From Anthopleura xanthogrammica (taxonomy: Eukaryota; Cnidaria; Anthozoa; Actiniaria; Actiniidae), in assembly GCA_964019055.1 (NCBI GenBank), contig OZ025209.1:9301741-9365740 (forward strand): a DNA stretch of 64,000 nt, read 5' to 3'. The position numbers and the translations under genes are program-made. Within the stretch, counting starts at the first letter, position 1, and every line of letters starts with the position of its first letter. Below are positions 33,601-44,571 of this stretch, piece by piece. A model generated the notes under the pieces. It had not been told where the DNA came from. It saw nothing but the letters and a program-made list of their open reading frames with translations, and searched no databases.

Positions 33601-36600
33601 CTTCTGACTTTGCTCTCCATATACTGACTCTATATTCGACCCCATATATTCTGAAATGGCGTGCGTTTTAAATGAAAATTCCTGTGAAATATCAGCAGAA
33701 AATGACAGGGAAGAAACCTCAACTTTAAAAAAAATTTTAATCGTTGCGCGTATGATGTCACTTTCGTTGAATTGCTACCACTGACAGGAACACATTCGTT
33801 TAATGGCGGACCGAAAATGCCGAACTTTACAGGCTAAATACAACATCTTCCAGGTCTCGTATCGAAATAAAAGTTTGACAATTAACTATATAACATGTCT
33901 ACTTTTATAAGATATATTCTTTAGGGATAGTGTCATTTTCGTAAGACTAGCACTTTAAGTAAAGAAAATATGTGAAAGAGAAGGATTGATACCATTGGCA
34001 GAGTATCCATGGAAAAGAACGGCCTGGGGATTGTGTGAGCTGATAAATGTGAGCTGCAAGTTGCGAGCTGAATATACAGTCATCAACGGTCACCCTGTGG
34101 TGACAAGCGCATGCACGTTTCTTTTGCTGCCTATACCACAGGAGTCCCACAGGGGTGAAAATTACAGGTGCGCATGCATTTCCTAGTGCGCATGGTTAAC
34201 GACTTTTGTAGTTTTATGTAACTGAACGATAGAGTCTTATTGCTGGGGAGTTGCTCCTTCCTTTTCAAACTTTATTTTGTCAACTGACATGCAAGAGGCA
34301 ACTAGAATTGACAATAAAATTTAGCAATTTCTTTCAGATTTTATAAGAGTGATCTGTCAGGTTTTCTGACAGATTCATGTCAGGTTTGGTTTTTCCCCCT
34401 TCCATTTCTAAGGTTGTTCTCAATGAGTTGATTTGTTTTCAGCTTTTTGGTATCCTCTATACCCATTCTTAAAACGTTTTTACAAATGTTGTGTTTTTTC
34501 CCATACAAGTTAATTGTAGTTCCAAAGATTTAGTGCCGCTTTTATAAGATTCAATCCAGCTACGAAATGCCGTGGAGCTGAGATTGGCAAGATTTTTTCA
34601 GTTCTTTTCAGTCACGTCTTTCAGTAAACTTTTTCCTTTAATCCTCCTAGGAAACCATCTCTATCCAGATTTTGTATGCACCTTTGAAATATTTTCAGCT
34701 TGCAGCTCGCCAATTCCAGCTTGTCATTCTTCAGATCTGGAAAAGAATAGCTTGTTTGCACCTGTAGGCTAAACAAACAAAAAATGAACTTCAATTTTCA
34801 GGAATATATATTCCTCCCCTTTGTCCTAAAAGTAAGAAAACCACAGGACTCTGCTATCAAAGTAAAGTATGTGCCTGCTGACAATACATTCAATAAATTA
34901 TGTTACCTGACTTGGATTTTCAGATCTACTTATGCCTGCAAAAAGTGAAGAAATGAAAGATAATACTAGTGAATCCTTTGAAAAAGAATCATCAAAAGAT
35001 AAAGAAAAACTGAACCCTTTATCACCTTATTTTGATGATATCATCTGTTATGGTGTTGGCTGTATACGGACATGTCCTAATGCTAAGTATCAGTTTGCTC
35101 TCTTATTATTGCTAAAGATGTTCTTAATGGTATGTATAGCAACCATGTTACTGTGTGAACAATCTGAAAATCCTTTCTTACAGAGTTATAATTTACCAGT
35201 AATAATGCATGATGACAACAGGGTCATCTTTATTTAGATAAAAATGCTAGATGAAAATAAAATCTGGAAAATATATCATTGAAAGAAAGGGATTAGATTC
35301 GTAAAATTTGTCTTTTTGGTGATTCTGGGTTTTAGTAATTCTGTGTGTATTGAGGTTTTAGAATTATCCTGAAAACAAAGAATTCTAACTTAAAACCAAT
35401 CAGGAACCAACCAAAGCAAGATCTAAAAACATTTGATAGATGGGAAAGATGACATTGATAGCTATGACTATCGTCATACATCAAACTTCACATGAGCTGT
35501 AAACATTAATTACTCCAGTTACAATGAGTATTCAATTATATCATATGTTAAAGAAATTAAAGAAAGAATTTCATAACTGTTTCATCTTCATCACAAACTG
35601 TTTTTCCTCCAAAACGTTCTGTGGTTATATAAGCCCTTAAAAAAACTATGAATGAAATAACTGAGATTTTATGGTATGTCCATACCTACTTCACATAGAG
35701 GAATTGGAATTTTCACAAGTTGCACAGTTTTTCTGAAAATTAAGAGGGAGGGGGTGGAATTTCTTTTTGCATGTAGGCTAACCACTCTGATAAAAAAACA
35801 TCCAAGAAATAACTATTCAAATGTGATAGGGGGTGAAACTTGAGTCACGACAGTAGGAAGTGAAACTGCATTAGCAACACTGGCACCACCAATTTTGATT
35901 GTGCAGACCTGCAATAGTATACCTTATCCTTTAGTTACCACAGACTGTGACATTCTTTCATTGACTTACTGTACTTTTGCTTTCAGATTCCCAATGAACA
36001 ATGCTGTCTATATGAACCACTTTTTAATGAACATGATAAAAAAATAGTGAATCATTTTGGGTGTACCATAATAGATCACAATGAGGTAATTCATTTTTAG
36101 CTCACATGTGACTGAATATGTTTTTTCTTTCCAGCTTTGATATATGTGTCCTTATTCTTATAATTAATTGAAACCCAGGCTGCTTTTGAATGGGTTTTCC
36201 CAGCTCTTGAATAGCTTCTCAACTTTCAATCAATCAATCAATTAATCAATCAATCAATCAATCAATCTTTATTTGGGTTATTATACAGATAAAGACTTTG
36301 TCTTTTTTCCAATCTGGCCCTTTGAATAACTTTGTTCAATTCTCAAATGATATGCTAACTTTTGAATAATATGGCTTTCTATGCTTGAATGGTGTTTGAC
36401 TCTCAAATGACTAAAACCCATCAAAACCCAGTAAAATCAGGGCTTTATTACCCACAGTGCATTTTATCCTATAACATTGTCTAACTTACTTGCAATTAAG
36501 TATAGTGCTGAAATTTTCCATGTCACACCACGGCTGCTCCCATCATACGACTTTTATGAAGAAATATACTCACAATAAAAATTGTTGTTTTTGTTCTTGT

Positions 36601-38956
36601 AGGAGGCTAAGAGAGCAGTTACAAGACCTACTCTGTTCTTCATGCCCCACTGTAGTAAACTGTTGTATAACAATGTATTGTGGGCCAACTGGGGACCAGC
36701 ATTAAAAAATGTGGTTATTTTTGGTAATGGATTCAGCAGTTATCAACAAAGGTAATTAATGTCTGTACATTGGTGAGTAGTCTTGTAAACTGCTCATCAT
36801 GCCAGCTTGCAAGTGACCTAAATGTAGGCCAAGTAGTATTGATGGATGATGAGAGTTATTCTGAAGTACCAAATAAAAAATAAGACTGCAGCTGAAATTT
36901 TACTAGAGTGTGAAACAAAGTTGTATAATGTGAAATTAATGTCTACTACTATTTATTTTTTTTCGTTATCTAAAGTCCATGCTGCAAGACATTTTTAGAT
37001 TAAAGTGCTACTTGGACGAAAATCGTCCAAAATGTAGTTCAGCTGTGACTGGGGGCCCACCCCCCATCCGGTTGGTAGTTTTATTAAGGCTGGAGGGGTT
37101 CGATATTTTGCTGGTGCGTTTGTTTGGTGGTGCGTTTGTTTGGTGGTGCGTTTGTTTGGTGGTGCGTTTGTTTGGTGGTGCATTTGTTTGGTGGTGCGTT
37201 TGTTTGGTGGTGCGTTTGTTTGGTGGTGCGGTTGTTTGGTGGTGCTTTTCTTTGGTGGTGCGTTTTTTTGGTGGTGCTTTTCTTTTAAGTGGTGCTTTTC
37301 TTTAGTGGTGCTTTTCTTTGGTGGTGCGTTTGTTTGGTGGTGCGTTTGTTTCGTGGTACTTTTCTTTAGTGGTGCTTTTCTTTAGTGGTGCTTTTCTTTA
37401 GTGGTGCTTTTCTTTGGTGGTGCGTTTGTTTGGTGGTGCTTTTCTTTAGTGGTGCTTTTCTTTAGTGGTGCTTTTCTTTAGTGGTGCTTTTCTTTGGTGG
37501 TGCGTTTGTTTGGTGGTGCTTTTCTTTAGTGGTGCTTTTCTTTAGTGGTGCTTTTCTTTGGTGGTGCGTTTGTTTGGTGGTGCGTTTGTTTGGTAGTGCG
37601 TTTGTTTGGTGGTGCTTTTCTTTAGTGGTGCTTTTCTTTGGTGGTGCGTTTGTTTGGTGGTGCGTTTGTTTGGTGGTGCGTTTGTTTGGTGGTGCTTTTC
37701 TTTAGTGGTGCTTTTCTTTAGTGGTGCTTTTCTTTGGTGGTGCGTTTGTTTGGTGGTGCGTTTGTTTGGTGGTACTTTTCTTTAGTGGTGCTTTTCTTTA
37801 GTGGTGCTTTTCTTTAGTGGTGCTTTTCTTTGGTGGTGCGTTTGTTTGGTAGTGCGTTTGTTTGGTGGTGCTTTTCTTTAGTGGTGCTTTTCTTTGGTGG
37901 TGCGTTTGTTTGGTGGTGCTTTTCTTTAGTGGTGCTTTTCTTTGGTGGTGCGTTTGTTTGGTGGTGCTTTTCTTTAGTGGTGCTTTGGTTTGGTGGTGCG
38001 TTTGTTTGGTGGTGCTTTTCTTTGTTGGTGCGTTTGTTTGATGGTGCATTTGTTTGGTGGTGCTTTTCTTTGTTGGTGCGTTTGTTTGGTGGTGCTTTTC
38101 TTTGGTGGTGCTTTTCTTTGTTGGTGCGTTTGTTTGTTGGTGCGTTTGTTTGGTGGTGCGTTTGTTTGGTGGTGCTTTTCTTTGCTGGTGCGTTTGTTTG
38201 GTAGTACGTTTGTTTGGTGGTGCTTTTCTTTGCTGGTGCGTTTGTTTGGTGGTGCGTTTGTTTGGTGGTGCGTTTGTTTGGTGGTGCGTTTGTTTGGTGG
38301 TGCGTTTGTTTGGTGGTACCAGGCAAAATCCTGGCTAGGCCCCTGCTTCACTGGAATAATCTTAAGAGTCTATAATCACTGGTTAAAGTTTTTTTCTTGA
38401 TATTTTAATGGATCTGTGACGTCATCTACTCAACACTAAACGCTAAACATTTTTATTCTCTTTTAGATTGCCTTCAAGACAACTTATTAGTGAAGTCATG
38501 TACATAGCTAAAGTATCCTTTGATATGATGTATGTTACGATTGTAATTATCCTGCTGAAAATGGGCAAGTACCTTGGCACTCAAATGGCTTTCCACTCTG
38601 AACCTGAATCAAAAACCCGAAAAAAGCGCACACCACCCCGAATCACATTATTGCTTGAATGGGAAAGCCATTTATCAGTCATATACATTTCCCGCGCTTA
38701 CTTACCCTTCACTTTTACTGATATAATGCATGGAAAAGATATCAAGGAAAACCTTAACTATTGTTCCAAGATTCTCCCATACCTACAAGAAGTTATTATA
38801 CCAAATACATTTTACTTAAAGGACATCTTCAATGATTCGTCAATTCATTTTTTCCGTGAACATGTTTTATCTAAGATAGCAAAGGATTTCTGGAATCCGC
38901 GTCCTGAGCCAATGTACGATGTAAATGATCCAGAGATTGTTACAAAACAAAGATGA
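30663..38956 (+). CDS. SRRD: SRR1-like protein SRRD, six coding exons
   Basis: Exons 30663-30826, 32880-32920, 34924-35129, 35987-36085, 36603-36751 and 38467-38956 join in frame through GT/AG borders to 382 aa. The N-terminus is lysine-rich (ADEGEFQLVSRKKQRKRGK). The SRR1 domain follows: DIICYGVGCIRTCPNAKYQ, then LLLLLK, YEPLFNEHD, RPTLFFMPHCSKLLYNN and VVIFGNGFSSY, all characteristic of the family. The end has DIFNDSSIHFF. Human SRRD is slightly shorter; about 60 residues after RLPSRQLISEVMYIAK look atypical and might be a retained intron or lineage insertion. Family knowledge: SRR1 proteins act in circadian regulation in plants and in heme/clock links in mammals. The start codon sits in AAGATGGCGG, a YY1-like motif. 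AATAAA at 39110 follows. Confidence 0.88.
30988..31142. mobile_element. Foldback element in SRRD intron 1
   Basis: CGACCTCGAGTACAATTTGG, TAATAGGTACGAG and TAATGTTTTGAAAG pair with CTTTCAAAACATTA, GTGCCTATTAATTCC and AATTGTACGAGAAGGTCG. Arms of about 60 bp surround a 30 bp loop. No target duplication is obvious. Confidence 0.75.
31153..32692. mobile_element. TA-flanked inverted-repeat element, about 1.5 kb, host to a nested MITE
   Basis: TATAGTTCACTCAACAAAAT at 31153 is matched by an inverted copy ending at 32692 with one mismatch. TA flanking is compatible with a Tc1/mariner-type derivative. Interior frames (e.g. 31450-31749) show no transposase motifs. The TAA-flanked MITE at 32027-32355 lies inside. 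It lies in SRRD intron 1. Confidence 0.5.
32024..32358. mobile_element. Harbinger-like MITE with TAA duplication and poly-G arms
   Basis: Element 32027-32355 (329 bp) is flanked by TAA on both sides. The ends read GGGAGCATTCATTTTTTAGG, then a 17-G run on the left and a 16-C run on the right, and an inverted GAGGAATTAG. A TAA duplication and GGG start fit PIF/Harbinger MITEs. It lies in SRRD intron 1. Confidence 0.85.
33390..33958. mobile_element. TTAA-flanked non-autonomous transposon (561 bp)
   Basis: TTAA at 33390-33393 and 33955-33958 encloses 33394-33954. The ends are inverted: AGTGCTAGTCTTATGAAAAT on the left versus its near-complement on the right. Inner GTCCGCCATT and AATGGCGGAC also pair. 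TTAA plus a purine start matches the larger element at 9426-10639 in type but not in sequence. No ORF of note. It lies in SRRD intron 2. Confidence 0.82.
36228..36267. repeat. (AATC)n microsatellite
   Basis: About ten AATC units with one AATT variant, in SRRD intron 4. Confidence 0.9.
37110..38320. repeat. 16-bp minisatellite in SRRD intron 5, about 75 copies
   Basis: Two interleaved unit types, TGGTGCGTTTGTTTGG and TGGTGCTTTTCTTTAG (or ..TTTGG), run for 1.2 kb. Plus-strand units are almost free of A and rich in G and T. Because 16 is not a multiple of 3 and the unit seldom creates a stop, long frames open in several phases on both strands. They encode Phe-Gly-Gly-Ala-Phe-type repeats and are not genes. 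The array ends 147 bp before the last exon. Confidence 0.96.
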
Positions 38957-39469
38957 AAGTATTGGCTGGGATACCTGTGGTACAGCTTTCTTGGGCCCAG
39001 TTATCGCGTCAGCTGGAAATATCTCCCATAATCCTTTCCAGTAGCAGCTATTACTTGCGGAACAAGATAGGCCATATACATCTACGGTAGCACTACGTGT
39101 GAAACTGAAAATAAAGCCGGCAAAAAATCTGATCCTTCACTTGCAAAATGCATAATAATAAAACATAATAAAACACTTGTATTGATTAGTTACGTACCTG
39201 TAAGTGAAGGTTGAAAAGTTTTAAAATACGCGGCCAAAGTTGTCTCAGTCACCACCCCACCCCAACCCACCTCTTGGCTCCTGTATAGTGGAAAAATATA
39301 ATATGTTATTATATATCCTAGTCAAACTCGTTTTCTTATTGGTCGAGAGTACATCACGTGGAGGGAAATAAATCTCAATAACTCCCGCGCGGGTAATAAA
39401 TGCACGTGATCAAAGCGTGAGAGGGGAATAAATCCAAAAATTTTCAAAATTTTCAAAAATATAATAAAA
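38957..39469. other. SRRD 3' end and flank
   Basis: Probable 3'UTR with AATAAA at 39110-39115. Beyond it, AT-rich DNA without a recognised gene. Confidence 0.45.
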
Positions 39470-39611
39470 CACTTAATGACTGATCCCTCGGGAAATCAGT
39501 TAGTTTCGTTTCCCTCAAATCTCAATGTTTCCCTCGGCCGGAGCCTCGGGAAACATTGAGATTCTCGGGAAACAAAACTAACTGTTTCCCTCGGGACCAG
39601 TCATTAAGTGC
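39470..39611. mobile_element. Foldback element with CCCTCGGGAAA motifs
   Basis: Left ACACTTAATGACTG, CAGTTAGTTTCGTTTCCC and AATCTCAATGTTTCCC pair with the right GGGAAACATTGAGATT, AACTAACTG and CAGTCATTAAGTG. Arms of about 65 bp meet at CGGCCGGAG. No target duplication established. Confidence 0.75.
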
Positions 39612-40473
39612 TAAATATTGCATGTGTGCCACTGAGCTGATCTGAAAAAAAATATTAGGCAATCAGAATCGAGAAAATTTGCAAAACTGGGGTGTCATCG
39701 TTAGTAACCAGAAGACTCGGGAAATGCTTAATTTCTTATTCTATTTTCCCACTAAATTATGAATATCATACTAATGTTATACAAAATATCAATAACATCT
39801 CCTGAAAATCTAGATTTATCTCAGATATAAATGCTTGTAAGTCGATTTTCGCAGGCTTCATGACACCTCAGTTTTGCAGTGACGTCATTTCTACGTCACT
39901 ATTTCAAATAAGTTGGTGTGTAATAACTTTACATAATGCAATATCATGATGTATGAGTAATTGGGCTGGCATTCAAATATTTGACTAGTACACAACCGTC
40001 TCTTCTGCTTACACCAGGGCTTTCATTAGATAGGCCTAGAAGGTAATTAAAGACATTTAATTTGAAAATGTTGAAGACATTTCCACTGACGAAGAGTCAC
40101 GGGCAGTAGCCTCGAAACTTCTGAAAAATCAGTTTATTTTTAGTGCTGTATATTTCTATGCTACCTAATTAGCGCCCTGGTTTACATGGAACTGGACCCA
40201 CATTTGCAGTGTTTGAGTTTTTGTCCAAAATGAAGTTTTACGTATAGGCGTTTGCACAGTGCCGTGTAAACGCAACGACGTACAACTTTTTGAAAGGTTA
40301 AACAATTCATTCGTAATTGTTTTCCGTGATGCGACTACTTATTTCAATTTAGCAAATATAATTTCTTCTCTCGCTCTCTTTCCTTCGTCTCTTTCTTTTT
40401 TCAACTGTTCTCCCCTCCCCCTCCCCCCTCTTACTTGCTTACTTAGAGCATAGTTAACTATTAACTATGCTTA

Positions 40474-40675
40474 GAGCAGTTTTCGTATGAGTGGGAAACG
40501 GTACGGCTACAGTTAGGCCACGAACTTGCCGTATCTTACCGTAGCCGTAAATACGCGATGTAATTAGATGAATTACTGGATGACAATGGAAAGCCATTTC
40601 AATGTTATGGCATGTCGTACCGTGTACGTGCTGTAAGCCAGTAGCGTATGTTTCCCACTTGTACGAAAAGCCATC
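40474..40675. mobile_element. TA-flanked MITE family with GTATGAGTGGGAAAC ends, copy 1
   Basis: Starts GAGCAGTTTTCGTATGAGTG after TA and ends with the near-inverted CCCACTTGTACGAAAAG before TA. The interior has ACGGTACGG, CCGTATCTTACCG and TCGTACCGTGTACG. Copy 2 is at 61698-61904. Confidence 0.8.
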
Positions 40676-40679
40676 TACA

Positions 40680-43600
40680 GATCTACTTTCTTTTTCTCCC
40701 TTGACAGTTTCAATAATAAATGGCATTATTTTCAGTTAAGCTGGCTTTACACGGTTAACTAAGAAAGTACTAGAAGGGAATTATTCTCAATGGCTGATTC
40801 GTTTTCCAATCTTTAATAGGAAACATCGAAACCGGGCTATAGTTAACGCGCACTGACCAAGTTTCAATTTCTTATTTGTATAAAACAAACAAAACGTGGT
40901 CTTCCAGTGCTAGAACTCATGACGTGGAATGCTAAAGTACGTGATGAATACATCATCATCAAAATAAAACCATGTAAACCCATGATTACAAAAAAAGTGG
41001 GAATCCATGGAAACATAGGCTACCAAAAGAATTTCCTAAATTTGGACATGACGTTGACGTATCGCTGCATGTTTTTGAAATAAATTATTTGATCAGAGCC
41101 GCGAGCCGAATACAGGAGATCTGGTATCGAATAACGTCACGCGCAAGCGCACTAGAACAGCGGCGGCCATGTTTTGGGAGTACATTAGCATTTTTGTGAG
41201 ATTTTGTTGTGTTTCATGAAGATTTCGCACAAGTTATTCAAATACAAAGGTAAGTTATAGATTTCTGAATGACTCTAGCCTTGCATGAGGACTATTGTTT
41301 GATTATAAGCCCAGTGGAAAGCGCTCTATTGAGTATAACCAAGTATATTTATGGAGCTGGAACAATGGCTGCCTTGCCCATCACCATCGTTCAACTCGTA
41401 CCTCTTCGTCTCTCTCGAACTGTGATTTGATTTGAAAGCGTCTGGACTCACAGAATACGACCACTGTGACGTCTATTATATAATCGGGCTATGATTTCAC
41501 ATGGGAACTATGGAAAAGGCTTTATTGTGAGGGTAAGGAAAAGTCGGACGGCCTTCGGTTCCGGACAACCATTCTCCGACGATGTGCAGTCCTCAAGACC
41601 CAAGACCCCATTTTATAATGATAATATTTCCAACTATAGGCTCAGTTCTTTGTCTTATCTTAGCATACGTTTTCAGATCCGCAAAGGTGATGTTGATAAC
41701 GTCTAAATATTCTAGGTTCTCGTACTGCTGTAAATTTTATTCCATCGAATCTTGCTTATATTTGTGTATAATTTTTGCAACAATCGAACAGAGTGGTGAC
41801 GGAAGTTTGTGGATGTGGTTTGAAGTCGAGTATTCATGAACGTTCATTTTCCAAATCAAATCAAATCTTCGACAGTTTTGGCCTTAAACATTTTTAAGAT
41901 CACCATCATAGATTAATTCTTTTATTTCTCTCACAATCAAAATACCTATGCAATTTATATTTTGCTTCGTTCACGTCCGACGACGAAATCTTCTATTTTG
42001 GTTTTGTGTTGTGACGTTCCTACTTTCTCGACCAAATTTTATAAGGGAATACCTCAATCCCAACGTAACATCCTTTCCAAGGCGTCAAACTCAGCTGTAA
42101 CAATTTTTAACAGATTTGAACTGATTTCCCCAACTATCGTGTTCGAACATTCGAGTGTTATTCGATTTTTACAACGAAAAACTGGTCTTTTATTCGATAG
42201 TTCTTGATAATTTTTCACATTACCCATCGTCATTATAACACACTTCAGAAACCTTAATCGTTAACTGATTCTTAAAAAGTACTTCTTACTTGTCTGGTGT
42301 CTGTCAAGTATTGGATATCCTTTGTGATTTAATCGTCAAATTTACGAAATTTTTTGGAGTGTAACATTTGATGCTTTGTGTAAGTATAGATACTAATGTT
42401 GTATTATGTATTTATCAAGTTTTAACCTTCTCAATTTCTTCTGAATTAGTCGTAAATTGTTTTCCTTTCGAGACTGATATGCAGAAGAAAGTGTTCTTAA
42501 TTTCTTCATAGCTTTCTTTGGGGATAACACATGGAAATAGCTAATAATTAGCAGTAATGTTCTATTGGTTGTTTTCTTTAGTTTTTAACACCAGGTGATG
42601 AGACAGTATGTCTCTCTGGCTTGGTGCAAATATGTTTTGGGTCATAAAAATCTAGTTTATCAATCAACAAAATCAAACACAAATATCAAAATGCTGATTG
42701 CCTTTGTTCTAAATGAAGCTTTCAGATGGCTAGAGGGTCTTTTAGTCATTTTGTACACGAAAGAACTTCTACTTAATAATGGCAATTTAGAAAATAAAAC
42801 TCCTTAGGGTATGGTGTAAAATTTCTAGAAGCAAAAACTTGGTATCAAAACGAATGATATGCAGTACATTTTTAGAGAAAAAACAAACCAGTAAATCTTA
42901 TGGTACAAATTCATTCTGGAATTTTATTATTCTCGAAATTTTTTGTTGACATGATAAGCATGTCTGTGTGTACCAGAATTTTCTAAAATGTCACTTTACC
43001 TGAAAAATTTTATTGCAAAAAATGCAAATATAAATAATGAAATTTAGTTGATATAAATATATCATTACAGAAGATAAAAAGTCGTTTTTTGGAGACTTTT
43101 TCTTATCTTAGCTCTTTATATTAGATCTCAAATAGTATAGGTCTTATTGATATTGCCCTGAGTATTTGAGTAATTGGCTTCATGTTAGTCACACTGTGTT
43201 GCTCTGACACTGCCATCCATCCATCCATACATGGATCAGTCATACAAGAAATACAAATTATTATTTTTCTGTTTCAGACATTCTAAGCTTTCTTTTGATA
43301 GCATATTTGTGGTTTGGGTTTAAGATATTTTTGGTTGCCTTCCCTGGGGTGGAATGTTTCATTTCTTTCAGGTTTTGAAAGAGAAACTTCATAACTTTAA
43401 GATTTATCTGATATTAAGATCTTGAAAAATTTCAAATCTTGCATACAAGTGATCAGTGAAGCAGAACTTTTGGCATTGCTCTAATTCTTCTAAATCTAAA
43501 TATTGTGTGATGAATTTTTAACCTTTTGAACTAGTCGCACGGAAGTGCACAAGTATCTCCAATTTTTTAATGCATGTTTTTGCAAATCTGTAAGCAAGCC

Positions 43601-44517
43601 TTATTAGTTTAATTCAAATGTAATTATGTTTTTCAAAAAAAGATTAATTTTTTTATAGCAAGGACAAAATCATTAGTTTTCTTAAATGAGCTGTTACAAC
43701 ATTAGAATAATTCTTTTTGAATGTGTTTCAAAAATTTATATTTTTTAATTTGTTTTTACATTATTTAGCTAGGATTATCTTGAAGCTGGGTTTTAGAACA
43801 GTTTATCTACTTATATAACACACTTTAAGTTATTCAAATTACTTCTTACTTTACTTTTAATTATATGTGATTAGTATCATAGCACATTATAATTGAAGTA
43901 AAATACAAAAGCCATTCTCAAAAAATGAAGGTCAAAAAAGAAAAATATCTTCGATTTTTGATTAACTTAGGTAACATTATGCTAAGTGATCTGTCAAACT
44001 GTGGTTTTACTATGAATGGAATTATCATCATCTGTCTCCCTGTAGCCCATGTGTGCCCTGTACAATTTCATGATCAAGTTACAATGATTAATTGATTTAT
44101 GAAGACTTTTGAAACTTCATTTGAATTTGTAAAAAGACAGGAATGGTTTTCAAATCTTGTTATCTAGGAATAACCAAAGTGTGGTGCTGGATCGTATTCT
44201 TTTAAAACAAATAGAATATACCATAGCAATGCCTTCATCAGTAGTGGTACTTTAATACATTTAGTTTGATAATATAGTTGTGCTCTTAGCTGTAATTCAT
44301 AGTAATGTTCTGTTTAACAATACTATGATGAGCGTATTTCCTCTGACATCACACATTAATCAGCTTGTCTTAGCTGATTCCACCATTGTGCTTTCATTTA
44401 TTAGCATATTCTTCCCCAAATGTTTCATTTTCTGTTCCTTGTTTCTTGCATGTCATTAACTCCATGAACCAGTACTTATCACTAACAATGACTGCTTTTG
44501 TACCATTTTATTGCCAG
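40680..44517. other. Region between SRRD and the TAOK coding start
   Basis: Mostly AT-rich and without domain-bearing frames. It probably holds the TAOK promoter and first intron; see the candidate 5'UTR exon at about 41160-41249. Confidence 0.4.
41160..41249 (+). promoter_or_regulatory. Candidate TAOK promoter / 5'UTR exon 1
   Basis: GCGGCGGCCATGTTTTGG, a YY1-like motif, is followed about 85 bp later by an AAAG/GTAAGT donor at 41249/41250. The next acceptor with a downstream TAOK reading frame is at 44518, which would make an intron of about 3.3 kb. Position and motif fit a first noncoding exon; no transcript evidence is visible. Confidence 0.35.
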
Positions 44518-44571
44518 GCCGTAGAGAGCTTTTCGCCATCCTATCTTGGGCCAAGTGGTCCTAATGTGGCC

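Noticed and set aside
36979..38400. Repeat-protein-like frames (Phe-Gly-Gly-Ala and Thr-Lys-Gln-Thr types)
   Set aside because: They arise from the 16-bp minisatellite in several phases on both strands; none has splice partners or unique flanking coding sequence.
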